DNA of 7,745 nucleotides from Planctomycetota bacterium. Its GTDB lineage: Bacteria > Planctomycetota > SZUA-567. Below, piece after piece: positions 1 through 5,157 of the stretch (positions are counted from its first letter, which is position 1; every line of letters begins with the position of its first letter). The position numbers were made by a program, and so were the translations under genes. The DNA lies in assembly GCA_020860865.1 (NCBI GenBank), contig JAJBTL010000254.1, positions 1 through 7,745 of the forward strand, written 5' to 3'. The notes under the pieces are model-generated. The model did no database searches and had not been told where the DNA came from. It worked only from the letters and a program-made list of their open reading frames with translations.

Positions 1-530
1 TGTGGAAGGTGTTCCGTGATGTTTTCGCCGACGATGTCGTGGGGCGGCGTGCATTCGGGAACGCTCGAACCGGCGTTTTCCATCAGGCAGATGTGGCGAT
101 AGCCGACGCCGGGATGGAGGGTGATGCCGTCGACGTTGAGTTCCGTTTGCAGGTGCTCGATAATTTCCCGGCCTTCCTCGGTCGAGATGTGGCCGGCCGA
201 ATAGTCCACCATGACGTGTTCCGGAGAGACGGTGACAAGGTTGGCCCGGAACACCGCATCGCCTTCCGGCACGGTGATGTCGAGGGATGCCGCTTCGAGG
301 GCGGCGCGGCCGTGGAAGCCGACGCGCGGATCATAGCCGAAGAGGGAAAGGTTGGCGACGTCGGAACCGGGTTTACAGCCGTCCGGAACGGTGAGGGCTC
401 GGCCGAGGCGGCCTTCCCGGGCAATGCGGTCCATGGCCGGCGTGGCTGCGAGCTCGAACGCGGTTTTGCCGCCCTGTTCTTCAATGGGTTCGTCGGCGGC
501 GCCGTCGGGGATGATGAGAATGTACTTCAT
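1..530 (-). CDS. apgM: Cofactor-independent phosphoglycerate mutase, archaeal type (5' part, runs off window)
   Basis: Interconverts 2- and 3-phosphoglycerate in glycolysis and gluconeogenesis without 2,3-bisphosphoglycerate; cytosolic. The reading frame is open from the ATG at 530 to the left edge, giving 176 residues of a family usually about 400 long, so more than half lies outside. The N-terminus MKYILIIPDGAADEP carries the metal-binding Asp-Gly of the alkaline phosphatase superfamily (D9-G10). GSDVANLSLFGYDP at residues 55-68 and PPHDIVGENI at 162-171 are characteristic ApgM blocks. The start is supported by GGAGA placed about 5 nt upstream of the ATG (536-540). Divergent from the GNAT gene, with a 222-bp gap. 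Some relatives are labelled homoserine kinase-like, but the motifs fit the mutase better. Truncation is due only to the window edge. Confidence 0.92.
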   Translation of the reverse strand, partial: MKYILIIPDGAADEPIEEQGGKTAFELAATPAMDRIAREGRLGRALTVPDGCKPGSDVANLSLFGYDPRVGFHGRAALEAASLDITVPEGDAVFRANLVTVSPEHVMVDYSAGHISTEEGREIIEHLQTELNVDGITLHPGVGYRHICLMENAGSSVPECTPPHDIVGENITEHLP

Positions 531-591
531 GGTGGTCTCCGCGTGATAATTTTTTCAGAATCTGCTCTTGCCCAACCGGTACGGAAGGGAA

Positions 592-619
592 ATAATAGCG
601 AATGCAAGCGGGTAGACAA
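592..619 (-). promoter_or_regulatory. Possible sigma-70 promoter for apgM
   Basis: On the minus strand TTGTCT (619-614) and TATTAT (597-592) are separated by 16 bp, matching the -35 and -10 consensus at 4/6 and 5/6. A start near 585 would leave a leader of about 55 nt before the apgM ATG. Upstream lies a perfect palindrome GTTCCGGAAC (646-655), and its GTTCCGGA half is repeated directly at 630-637. This is by inspection only. Confidence 0.35.
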
Positions 620-752
620 CCGGCCTCCAGTTCCGGAGGAGGATGGTTCCGGAACGGTGGCGCCACGTCTACCTCATGACGGGAAGCTGTTTAGAACCGG
701 CTCCCGCCTCAATAGTACATATTTTTAGGGCCATTGCCAGCGGGAGATTTCA

Positions 753-1250
753 TTGTCATCGACGAAACAACCGAATTCCATCACTTTTCGTCCGGGAAAA
801 CCGGAGGAGTACGAAACCGTCCTCGATATCCAGCGCCGCGCCTACCGCCTGAAAGAAGCGCCGCTGTACGGCGACGACCTGCCACCGTTCAAAGAGACGC
901 CCGAGACGATAGCCAGGGAGGAGCGGGAAGGAAAAAAGCTTTACGTGGGTGAACACGACGGCCGCGTCGTCGCCTCCATGCGGGTCAAACCGTTGGCGGA
1001 CGGCTGGATCTATTGGGGCCGGCTTTCCGTCGACCCGGACCTCCAAGGCCGCGGCCTCGGCCAGGCCATGGTCCAATCGGTCGAGACCGCCTTCCCGGAC
1101 GCCGACGGCTATGTCCTGGACTGCGGCGAGAGGAGTGAGGAAAATTTCCACATTTACTCAAAGATGGGGTACAGGAAAACTGGCGAAGGATTCCAGGTAC
1201 CGGGCGGACCGTATGTCCATGTCATGAAAAAGCCACGGCGACCCAAATAG
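753..1250 (+). CDS. GNAT-family N-acetyltransferase
   Basis: Predicted to transfer an acetyl group from acetyl-CoA to an amine; the substrate cannot be read from the sequence. 165 residues, one GNAT domain. The acetyl-CoA pyrophosphate-binding motif A is clear: beta strand WGRLSVDP (88-95) followed by QGRGLG (98-103), fitting Q/R-x-x-G-x-G. The C-terminal part NFHIYSKMGYRKTGE is the usual GNAT motif B region (an 'FY-x-x-GF'-like element, here IYSKMGY). There is no in-frame ATG before Met76, so the start is taken as TTG at 753, supported by GGGAG at 742-746 with a 6-nt gap. Divergent from apgM and 141 bp upstream of thpR on the same strand. No obvious terminator follows, so cotranscription with thpR is possible. 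Function beyond the fold is unknown. Confidence 0.88.
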   Translation: MSSTKQPNSITFRPGKPEEYETVLDIQRRAYRLKEAPLYGDDLPPFKETPETIAREEREGKKLYVGEHDGRVVASMRVKPLADGWIYWGRLSVDPDLQGRGLGQAMVQSVETAFPDADGYVLDCGERSEENFHIYSKMGYRKTGEGFQVPGGPYVHVMKKPRRPK

Positions 1251-1313
1251 GCTCGCCCGGCCCAGATATACCAAAGCCACTTTGAATTTCGGGAAAACGT
1301 CTATCCCAAGCCC

Positions 1314-1365
1314 GAAGCGCGCATGGAGGGTATAGGATCAGATAGCCGAATTTCCAGCGCGCTTC
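1314..1365 (+). repeat. Inverted repeat upstream of thpR
   Basis: GAAGCGCGC (1314-1322) and GCGCGCTTC (1357-1365) are perfect 9-nt complements. They extend inward past one bulged A by TGGA (1324-1327) with TCCA (1353-1356), giving a 13-bp interrupted stem around 25 nt. It ends 26 bp before the thpR ATG. No T-run follows, so it does not look like an intrinsic terminator of the GNAT gene; a leader structure or operator is possible. Confidence 0.4.
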
Positions 1366-1391
1366 AGTATAGCGTCTCCGGAGTATGGGAA

Positions 1392-1955
1392 ATGATACGA
1401 ACTTTTATCGCCGCCGAGTTGTCCGAACCGGTCCGGAACGGTTTGGCGAAACAGATATCCGCCTGCGCCGCCGCCGCTCCGCTGGTGAAATGGGCCAAGC
1501 CGGACAATCTCCACCTCACCTTCCGCTTTCTTGGGGACATCAAGGAAAACGACCTGGCCGAACTCTTCGACATCCTCGAGGAAGCGGTCGATCCGCTGCC
1601 GCCATTTCCCCTGGAAGTCAAGGGTATCGGCGCCTTTCCGAACTGGCGCCATCCCCGGGTGGTGTGGGCCGGCTGCGGCGAGGGTCGGGACGATGCCATC
1701 ACCCTGGCCGGCGCTGTCGAGGATGCAGTCGTCGACCTCGGGTACGAACCGGAACGCCGCCCATTCAAACCGCATTTCACCCTTGGCCGGGTCAAGCAGC
1801 CGGCGGACGCCTACGGGTTGTCAGACGCTGTTGCCGGACTTGAGGAAAAGGTCTACGGATATATCGACGTCGACGCGGTGGTGGTGTTTATGAGCAGCCT
1901 GAGGCGGACCGGCCCGGTATACGCGCCGATGGCGCGGTTGCCGTTGAACGGCTGA
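1392..1955 (+). CDS. thpR: RNA 2',3'-cyclic phosphodiesterase (LigT/2H family)
   Basis: Member of the 2H phosphoesterase superfamily. It hydrolyses RNA 2',3'-cyclic phosphate ends to 2'-phosphates; historically named 2'-5' RNA ligase. The two catalytic H-x-T-phi motifs are present as HLTF (41-44) and HFTL (128-131). The N-terminus MIRTFIAAEL and the following NLHLTFRFLG block are typical. 187 residues is the usual length. The frame is open further upstream, but the ATG at 1392 is preferred because GGAG lies 8 nt ahead (1380-1383) and the homology begins there. Same strand as the GNAT gene, convergent with pilT (66 bp between stops). The function is confident at family level; the physiological RNA is unknown. 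Confidence 0.93.
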   Translation: MIRTFIAAELSEPVRNGLAKQISACAAAAPLVKWAKPDNLHLTFRFLGDIKENDLAELFDILEEAVDPLPPFPLEVKGIGAFPNWRHPRVVWAGCGEGRDDAITLAGAVEDAVVDLGYEPERRPFKPHFTLGRVKQPADAYGLSDAVAGLEEKVYGYIDVDAVVVFMSSLRRTGPVYAPMARLPLNG

Positions 1956-2019
1956 GTACGACCGAATCGACACACCCGTTATCAGAATGGCGTTTGGTTC
2001 CACTTTGGACCGGCCGTAC
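1956..2019. repeat. Weak inverted repeat between convergent thpR and pilT
   Basis: GTACGACCG (1956-1964) and CGGCCGTAC (2011-2019) pair with one mismatch across a 46-nt interval. A smaller bulged hairpin (1996-2001 with 2007-2011) lies inside. The position between two converging stop codons suits a shared transcription end, but neither strand has a proper T-run, so a terminator is not claimed. Confidence 0.25.
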
Positions 2020-2021
2020 CG

Positions 2022-2465
2022 TTACCAGCCCCTGCCCTCCTCACCTCCACCCTCGCCATCGCCGGTATCGACGGTGATGTCTGTTTTCAAGTCCGCCTGG
2101 GTGCCGTCGCCAAAACCGTCGAAGGACGATCCCTTACGTATTCCCTTGAATAGGAGTTCAAGCTCGGTCGGGTTCTCCGTATTCTGGAGCGCCGTCTCCG
2201 GCGTGATCAGGCGCTGATTGATAAGATTGACAAAGGCCTGGTTGAAGGTCTGCATGCCATAATACGCCCCGTCCTCGATAGCGTCCTCCAGGCCGTACAG
2301 CTTGTTCTCGGCGATAAGCTGACGGATGGTCTCGTTGACGACCATGATTTCCTGGGCCGCCACCCGGCCGCCGCCGATCTTCGCGGGAAGGCGCTGGCAG
2401 ATGATGCCCCGGAGGAGCATCGACAATTGGGTCCGCGTCGCGTCCCGCACCTCCGGGGGCGTCAT
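2022..2465 (-). CDS. PilT C-terminal part, downstream of an in-frame stop (likely pseudogene fragment)
   Basis: Continues the PilT frame after the TAA at 2480-2478. The 151 codons up to the TAA at 2024-2022 include 147 from the first ATG (2465). It carries the C-terminal PilT elements: RLLDMTPPEVRD just after the stop, SMLLRGIICQRLPAK, VAAQEIMVVNETIRQLIAE (equivalent of the AIRNLIRE motif required for retraction in studied PilT), and MQTFNQAF. The end is an acidic glycine-rich tail (GDGEGGGEEGRGW). I see no Shine-Dalgarno sequence before ATG 2465; the coding strand there reads CCTCCTCGAC. Independent translation is therefore doubtful, and without readthrough this part is probably not made. 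It contains none of the nucleotide-binding motifs. Confidence 0.7.
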   Translation of the reverse strand: MTPPEVRDATRTQLSMLLRGIICQRLPAKIGGGRVAAQEIMVVNETIRQLIAENKLYGLEDAIEDGAYYGMQTFNQAFVNLINQRLITPETALQNTENPTELELLFKGIRKGSSFDGFGDGTQADLKTDITVDTGDGEGGGEEGRGW

Positions 2466-2477
2466 GTCGAGGAGGCG

Positions 2478-3191
2478 TTAGAGGGTTTGGACAGCGTTGT
2501 TTGTGTGAAGGGTGGCAAATACGAGGTGACCGGTTTCCGCCGCCGTTATGCCGAAGCCGATGGTTTGGCGGTCGCGCATTTCACCCATGAGGATAATGTC
2601 CGGGTCCTGCCGCAGGACGGACTTGAGGGCGGCGTCGAGGCTGTCCGTGTCTATCCCGAGTTCACGCTGGTTGATGGCGGCCCGTTTGTCCTCGTAGACG
2701 AATTCGATGGGGTCCTCGATTGTCATGATATGGACCGGACGGGTCATGTTGATATGTTCAATCATGGCGGCAAGGGTGGTGCTTTTCCCCGATCCGGTGG
2801 GACCGGTGACGAGGATGAGCCCGTTTTCCTGATCCGCCAGTTTGTTTATGCTGGCCGGCAGGCCGAGTTTTTCCGCTGTTGGCACTTCCAGGGGGATGCG
2901 ACGCATGACAGCGCCGGGCTCGCCGCGCTGACGGAACATGTTGACGCGGAACCGGGCCTCGCCTTCAAGATAATAGGAAAAATCCGCTTCGTTGGTTTCC
3001 GCGAACTGCCGCAGGGACTGGCTGGTCATAATCGGGGTCAGGAGCGTCTCGATGTACGCGCCGGTTATTTTCGGCAACTCGAACGGCCTGAGCTCACCGT
3101 CAATCCGGACAATGGGCGGCCGGCCGTGCTTGAGGTGAAGGTCGGACGCGCCAACCGTCCCCATCCATTTAAACAGATCCTGAATAGTCAT
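2478..3191 (-). CDS. pilT: Type IV pilus retraction ATPase PilT, N-terminal part cut by in-frame TAA
   Basis: PilT is the hexameric cytoplasmic ATPase that depolymerises type IV pili for twitching motility. This part has 237 residues: SDLHL (16-20), Walker A GPTGSGKST (130-138), Asp box IEDPIEF (158-164), Walker B IILMGEMRD (199-207) and His box HLVFATLHTN (222-231). Translation then stops at TAA (2480-2478), exactly where relatives continue as NAVQT-[I/L]-x-RLLD. The same frame resumes with RLLDM and runs to 2022. The intact protein would be 389 residues, normal for PilT. The start is ATG 3191, with GGGGAGG just upstream, overlapping the plsC stop as ATGA, which suggests translational coupling. 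The longer frame to 3257 lies inside plsC. A single base change (for example TCA Ser to TAA), a sequence error or readthrough could explain the stop. Confidence 0.88.
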   Translation of the reverse strand: MTIQDLFKWMGTVGASDLHLKHGRPPIVRIDGELRPFELPKITGAYIETLLTPIMTSQSLRQFAETNEADFSYYLEGEARFRVNMFRQRGEPGAVMRRIPLEVPTAEKLGLPASINKLADQENGLILVTGPTGSGKSTTLAAMIEHINMTRPVHIMTIEDPIEFVYEDKRAAINQRELGIDTDSLDAALKSVLRQDPDIILMGEMRDRQTIGFGITAAETGHLVFATLHTNNAVQTL

Positions 3192-3910
3192 GACGCCTCC
3201 CCGGCTGACTCCATATCGGACTGTGCGGCACTGCCTGCGAGTTCCTCCCGCCGCCATTTCTCGAGAAGCGCCGCCGGCGGGTCCTTTTCTCCGGCCCAGG
3301 CGGCTTTTTCCATGCGGTTCAGGGCGGCGCCGGTCTCCAGCGTAATCCGGGACTGTTCCGCCTTTCTGAGCGCCTTGTCGCTACTTGGCACTATGGGCGG
3401 GTCGATAAGCACTTTGAGGTGATGCGGCCGGGGAAAACTGCGGCCACGGGACCAGCTTTGAAAACTGCCCCAGATATAGACCGGGAGGACCGGGGTAAGA
3501 TTCCGCACCGCCAGCATGCCGACGCCGGGTTTCATCTCCTGAAGGGCGCCGTCGTGGGAACGGGTGCCTTCCGGGAACATGACAACGGCGTTCCCCTGCT
3601 GCAACCGGTCGCCGAAGGCGCGGAGGGCGTCGCGGGAGTCGCCGTCCCGGTCCAAGGGGAATGCGAAGTTCTGCCGGATAAGCCAGGAAAAGCCGGGAAC
3701 GTCGAAAAGCGTCCGCCGGGCCATGAAGTGGAGCGGTCGGTCAAAGGCGGCTCCAAGGATCATCGGATCAAGGTGGGACGCATGGTTGCAGGCGACGATG
3801 AGGGGACCGGTCGGTGGCGTGTTTTCCTTGCCGTGGACTTCCAAACCGCCGCCGACAAAAAAGGCGACGCGAAGAAACGTGCGGGACGCGGTGTAAATTA
3901 AAATGCCCAT
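3188..3910 (-). CDS. plsC: 1-acyl-sn-glycerol-3-phosphate acyltransferase (PlsC family)
   Basis: Transfers an acyl chain to the sn-2 position of lysophosphatidic acid, giving phosphatidic acid for membrane phospholipids; acts at the inner membrane. 240 residues. The catalytic H-x4-D block is NHASHLD (42-48). FPLDRDG (84-90) is the second block, FPEGTRS (112-118) the substrate-phosphate block, and VLPVYI follows as the fourth. A short hydrophobic stretch near residues 12-22 could sit in the membrane. The start chosen is ATG 3910: a GTG 12 bp upstream is in frame, but its bases form the GGGGAG ribosome site. The last 40 or so residues form a polar, Lys/Glu/Ala-rich tail beyond the core domain. 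It overlaps pilT by 4 bases (ATGA), so the two are very likely cotranscribed. A related PlsC paralogue with another acyl acceptor cannot be excluded. Confidence 0.9.
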   Translation of the reverse strand: MGILIYTASRTFLRVAFFVGGGLEVHGKENTPPTGPLIVACNHASHLDPMILGAAFDRPLHFMARRTLFDVPGFSWLIRQNFAFPLDRDGDSRDALRAFGDRLQQGNAVVMFPEGTRSHDGALQEMKPGVGMLAVRNLTPVLPVYIWGSFQSWSRGRSFPRPHHLKVLIDPPIVPSSDKALRKAEQSRITLETGAALNRMEKAAWAGEKDPPAALLEKWRREELAGSAAQSDMESAGEAS

Positions 3911-3940
3911 ATAACTCCCCACACAGAGTGGACGATGCCG

Positions 3941-4047
3941 CTAGTACGTAGTCAAGATTGTGATCGTGTTTTTGTGCACAGTCAATTTCCTCACAGTTCC
4001 GCATTAGGGATTGATATCCACATTTTTCTAGCTTGACTGTGCACTAG
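3941..4047. repeat. Three TTGACT-type repeats in inverted arrangement upstream of plsC
   Basis: GTGCACAGTCAA (3974-3985) and TTGACTGTGCAC (4033-4044) are a perfect 12-bp inverted repeat 47 bp apart. A third copy, CTAGTACGTAGTCAA (3941-3955), is the reverse complement of TTGACTACGTACTAG. It matches the right-hand copy TTGACTGTGCACTAG (4033-4047) at 12 of 15 positions. Each copy holds a small self-complementary core (GTGCAC or GTAC). They could be binding sites of a regulator of the plsC-pilT operon; one copy overlaps the proposed -35 box. Confidence 0.55.
3957..3985 (-). promoter_or_regulatory. Possible sigma-70 promoter for plsC-pilT
   Basis: On the minus strand TTGACT (3985-3980) and CACAAT (3962-3957) are 17 bp apart, matching consensus at 5/6 and 4/6. 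Transcription would begin near 3950, giving a leader of about 40 nt before the plsC ATG at 3910. The -35 lies inside one arm of the 12-bp inverted repeat, so a protein bound there would affect the promoter. Confidence 0.42.
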
Positions 4048-4085
4048 AGCGCATTGTTAAGCGTCTCGACGCGCCATACTTCGTC

Positions 4086-4152
4086 AAAATCGGCTCTCGG
4101 GGTGATTTTGGGCCGTACCGCCGGCCCAAAAGCCAAGCCCGCCGCCGATTTT
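4086..4152. repeat. Nested inverted repeats (possible RNA structure or terminator)
   Basis: The outer arms AAAATCGGC (4086-4094) and GCCGATTTT (4144-4152) are perfect 9-nt complements. Inside, TTTTGGGCCG (4106-4115) and CGGCCCAAAA (4122-4131) form a perfect 10-bp hairpin with a 6-nt loop. CGGG (4098-4101) can also pair with CCCG (4138-4141). The whole is symmetric: T-rich sequence follows the outer stem in both directions. It may be a second, bidirectional terminator behind cheW or a structured RNA element. Confidence 0.5.
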
Positions 4153-4195
4153 TCTTCGTCTGGCACGACGATTCCCAACGTAACAACACGATCTT

Positions 4196-4230
4196 ACACA
4201 ACAAACCCGCGCCCACCAAGTGGACGCGGG
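4196..4230 (-). terminator. Rho-independent terminator of cheW
   Basis: Read on the minus strand, CCCGCG and CGCGGG (4230-4225 with 4211-4206) pair. After one mismatch, CCAC and GTGG continue the stem around a 3-nt loop. The stem is followed by TTTGTTGTGT. It lies about 68 nt past the cheW stop, so it most likely ends a single-gene cheW transcript. Confidence 0.68.
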
Positions 4231-4297
4231 CATGGAATACCTCTCCCGGTCGCTTCCCCGGAATGGCCCGGCTCGACAGCGGGTTTACGTATGAATT

Positions 4298-4777
4298 CTA
4301 CAGATCGAACGACGGCATGGCGGTGACATTCATGTCGGCCATGACCCGGTCGATATTAAGGAGAATCTTGACCTGGTCGCCGACCTTGCCGAGGCCACGG
4401 ATGGATTCATGATCCGAGCCCGAGCCGAAGCGCGGCGGGTCTTCGATCTGGTCGTCACGGATGTCCATGACTTCCTTGACCGTGTCGACAATCATGCCCA
4501 TCCAGGTGCCGCTGACATCGACAACGATGATACAGGTCTCGGACGTGTGCTCGATCTCTTCCATGCCGAATTTCAGCCTGGTGTCAATGACCGGAATAAC
4601 CTTGCCGCGAAGATTGATAACACCCTTGACAAAGTGGGGCGCCTGCGGCATCGGGGTAATGGGGAGGAGACTGAGGATTTCCTTGACCTTGAGGATCTCC
4701 AAACCGTACTGCTCGCCATTGAGCACGAAGGTAAGGTACTTGCCGCCACGGGTCGTTGTCGTTTCCGCTGCGCTCAT
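4298..4777 (-). CDS. cheW: Chemotaxis coupling protein CheW
   Basis: Adaptor that links chemoreceptors to the histidine kinase CheA in cytoplasmic signalling arrays. 159 residues from ATG 4777, a normal length for a single CheW domain. YLTFVLNGEQYGLEI near the N-terminus, GVINLRGKVIPVIDTR in the middle and the later IVDTVKEVMDI are classic CheW blocks. Two ATG codons lie in tandem (4780 and 4777). AAGGAG sits 2 nt before the first and 5 nt before the second, so the second is preferred. It ends with TAG and has its own terminator. No cheA, receptor or cheY lies next to it. Its leader contains a very large palindrome (4848-4985). CheW is secure; whether it serves a flagellar, pilus or other array is not visible. 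Confidence 0.95.
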   Translation of the reverse strand: MSAAETTTTRGGKYLTFVLNGEQYGLEILKVKEILSLLPITPMPQAPHFVKGVINLRGKVIPVIDTRLKFGMEEIEHTSETCIIVVDVSGTWMGMIVDTVKEVMDIRDDQIEDPPRFGSGSDHESIRGLGKVGDQVKILLNIDRVMADMNVTAMPSFDL

Positions 4778-4840
4778 CATGTCTCCTTGTCTATGACGCG
4801 ATTCTTCAGGCAGTAAGTGGTTGCAACACTAAAGGCTTTA

Positions 4841-4992
4841 GGCTACTTCTAAAAACTTCGTTTTCTAGATTTTGGAGCGGCTCGGACCTTCTCGTGGTGT
4901 TTTATAACTCCCCAACTGCCGGGAGTTACAAAACACCCTGCCAGAGCCTCCCCGCTCCAAAACCAAGAAAACGATAGTTTTTAGAGGTACCC
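4841..4992. repeat. Large imperfect palindrome, MITE-like or giant 5'-leader hairpin
   Basis: Four paired blocks nest inside one another. 4848-4857 pairs with 4976-4985 (10 bp, TCTAAAAACT). 4858-4866 pairs with 4966-4974 (9 bp). 4870-4880 pairs with 4952-4962 (11 bp, TTTTGGAGCGG). 4896-4912 pairs with 4921-4937 (16 of 17). The loop is CAACTGCC (4913-4920). Five of the next seven outer bases on each side also match (4841-4847 with 4986-4992). TA dinucleotides flank the ends symmetrically (4844-4845 and 4988-4989), as expected for insertions by Tc1/mariner-IS630-type transposases. There is no coding capacity. In the cheW direction the whole hairpin would be transcribed. The inverted repeat is plain in the sequence; its origin as a MITE is inference. 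Confidence 0.72.
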
Positions 4993-5006
4993 TTTACTTG
5001 CCCCAT

Positions 5007-5035
5007 AGTATACCAAAGCGAACGACGGAACGCAA
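5007..5035 (-). promoter_or_regulatory. Extended -10 promoter reading towards cheW
   Basis: On the minus strand TTGCGT (5035-5030) and TATACT (5012-5007) are 17 bp apart. The -10 is preceded by TGG, giving the extended -10 form TGnTATACT. Transcription would start near 5000, a few bases before the large palindrome, and would reach the cheW ATG after about 220 nt. I see no better promoter between the palindrome and cheW. Confidence 0.5.
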
Positions 5036-5157
5036 TATCAAAATATCCCGCCGAACAAACAGTTATGTCGATACGTCATGGCGGTTGAACGGCAAAGATG
5101 CCGCGTCCCCCGCCAACAGGCCATTGTGGGAGTTTCCGTGCTACTTCCGACAGTAAC

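Larger units (their letters stand above)
3911..4297. other. Gene-free region between cheW and plsC
   Basis: About 390 bases with no credible gene. From right to left it holds the cheW terminator (4196-4230), a nested inverted-repeat structure (4086-4152), a pair of 12-bp inverted repeats with a third related copy (3941-4047), and a plausible plsC promoter (3957-3985). The 63-codon minus frame at 4028-4219 lacks family features and runs through the terminator and the nested repeat, so I do not call it. Confidence 0.6.
4778..5157. other. Gene-free region between cstA and cheW
   Basis: About 380 bases with no credible gene. It holds the large imperfect palindrome (4841-4992), a small 13-bp palindrome CTAAAGGCTTTAG at 4829-4841 beside it, and an extended -10 promoter facing cheW (5007-5035). 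Just downstream of cstA there is only a weak 5-bp hairpin (5090-5103, CGGCA/TGCCG) with a poor T-run, so no cstA terminator is claimed. The 73-codon plus-strand frame at 4756-4977 crosses the palindrome and is not called. Confidence 0.6.

Noticed and set aside
9..728. Plus-strand frame of 239 codons opposite apgM
   Set aside because: The minus strand encodes an unmistakable phosphoglycerate mutase; the plus frame has no recognisable features and runs over the apgM promoter region.
2478..2480. TAA as a reassigned sense codon
   Set aside because: TAA is also the natural end of pilT (2024-2022) and cheR (6804-6802), while TGA and TAG end other genes here, so the standard code holds.
2427..3422. 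Plus-strand frame of 331 codons opposite pilT and plsC
   Set aside because: Antisense shadow produced by GC-rich codon bias; no motifs, and it crosses the overlap of two real minus-strand genes.
4848..4985. CRISPR array or intrinsic terminator as an explanation of the palindrome
   Set aside because: There is a single inverted pair with no spaced direct repeats, and no clean T-run follows the whole stem in the cheW direction; it is far longer than a terminator.
1266..5018. Shared string TATACCAAAG at about 1266-1276 and 5009-5018
   Set aside because: Only about 10 bases, no third copy and no similar flanks; likely chance, and the second is part of the -10 region of the cheW promoter.
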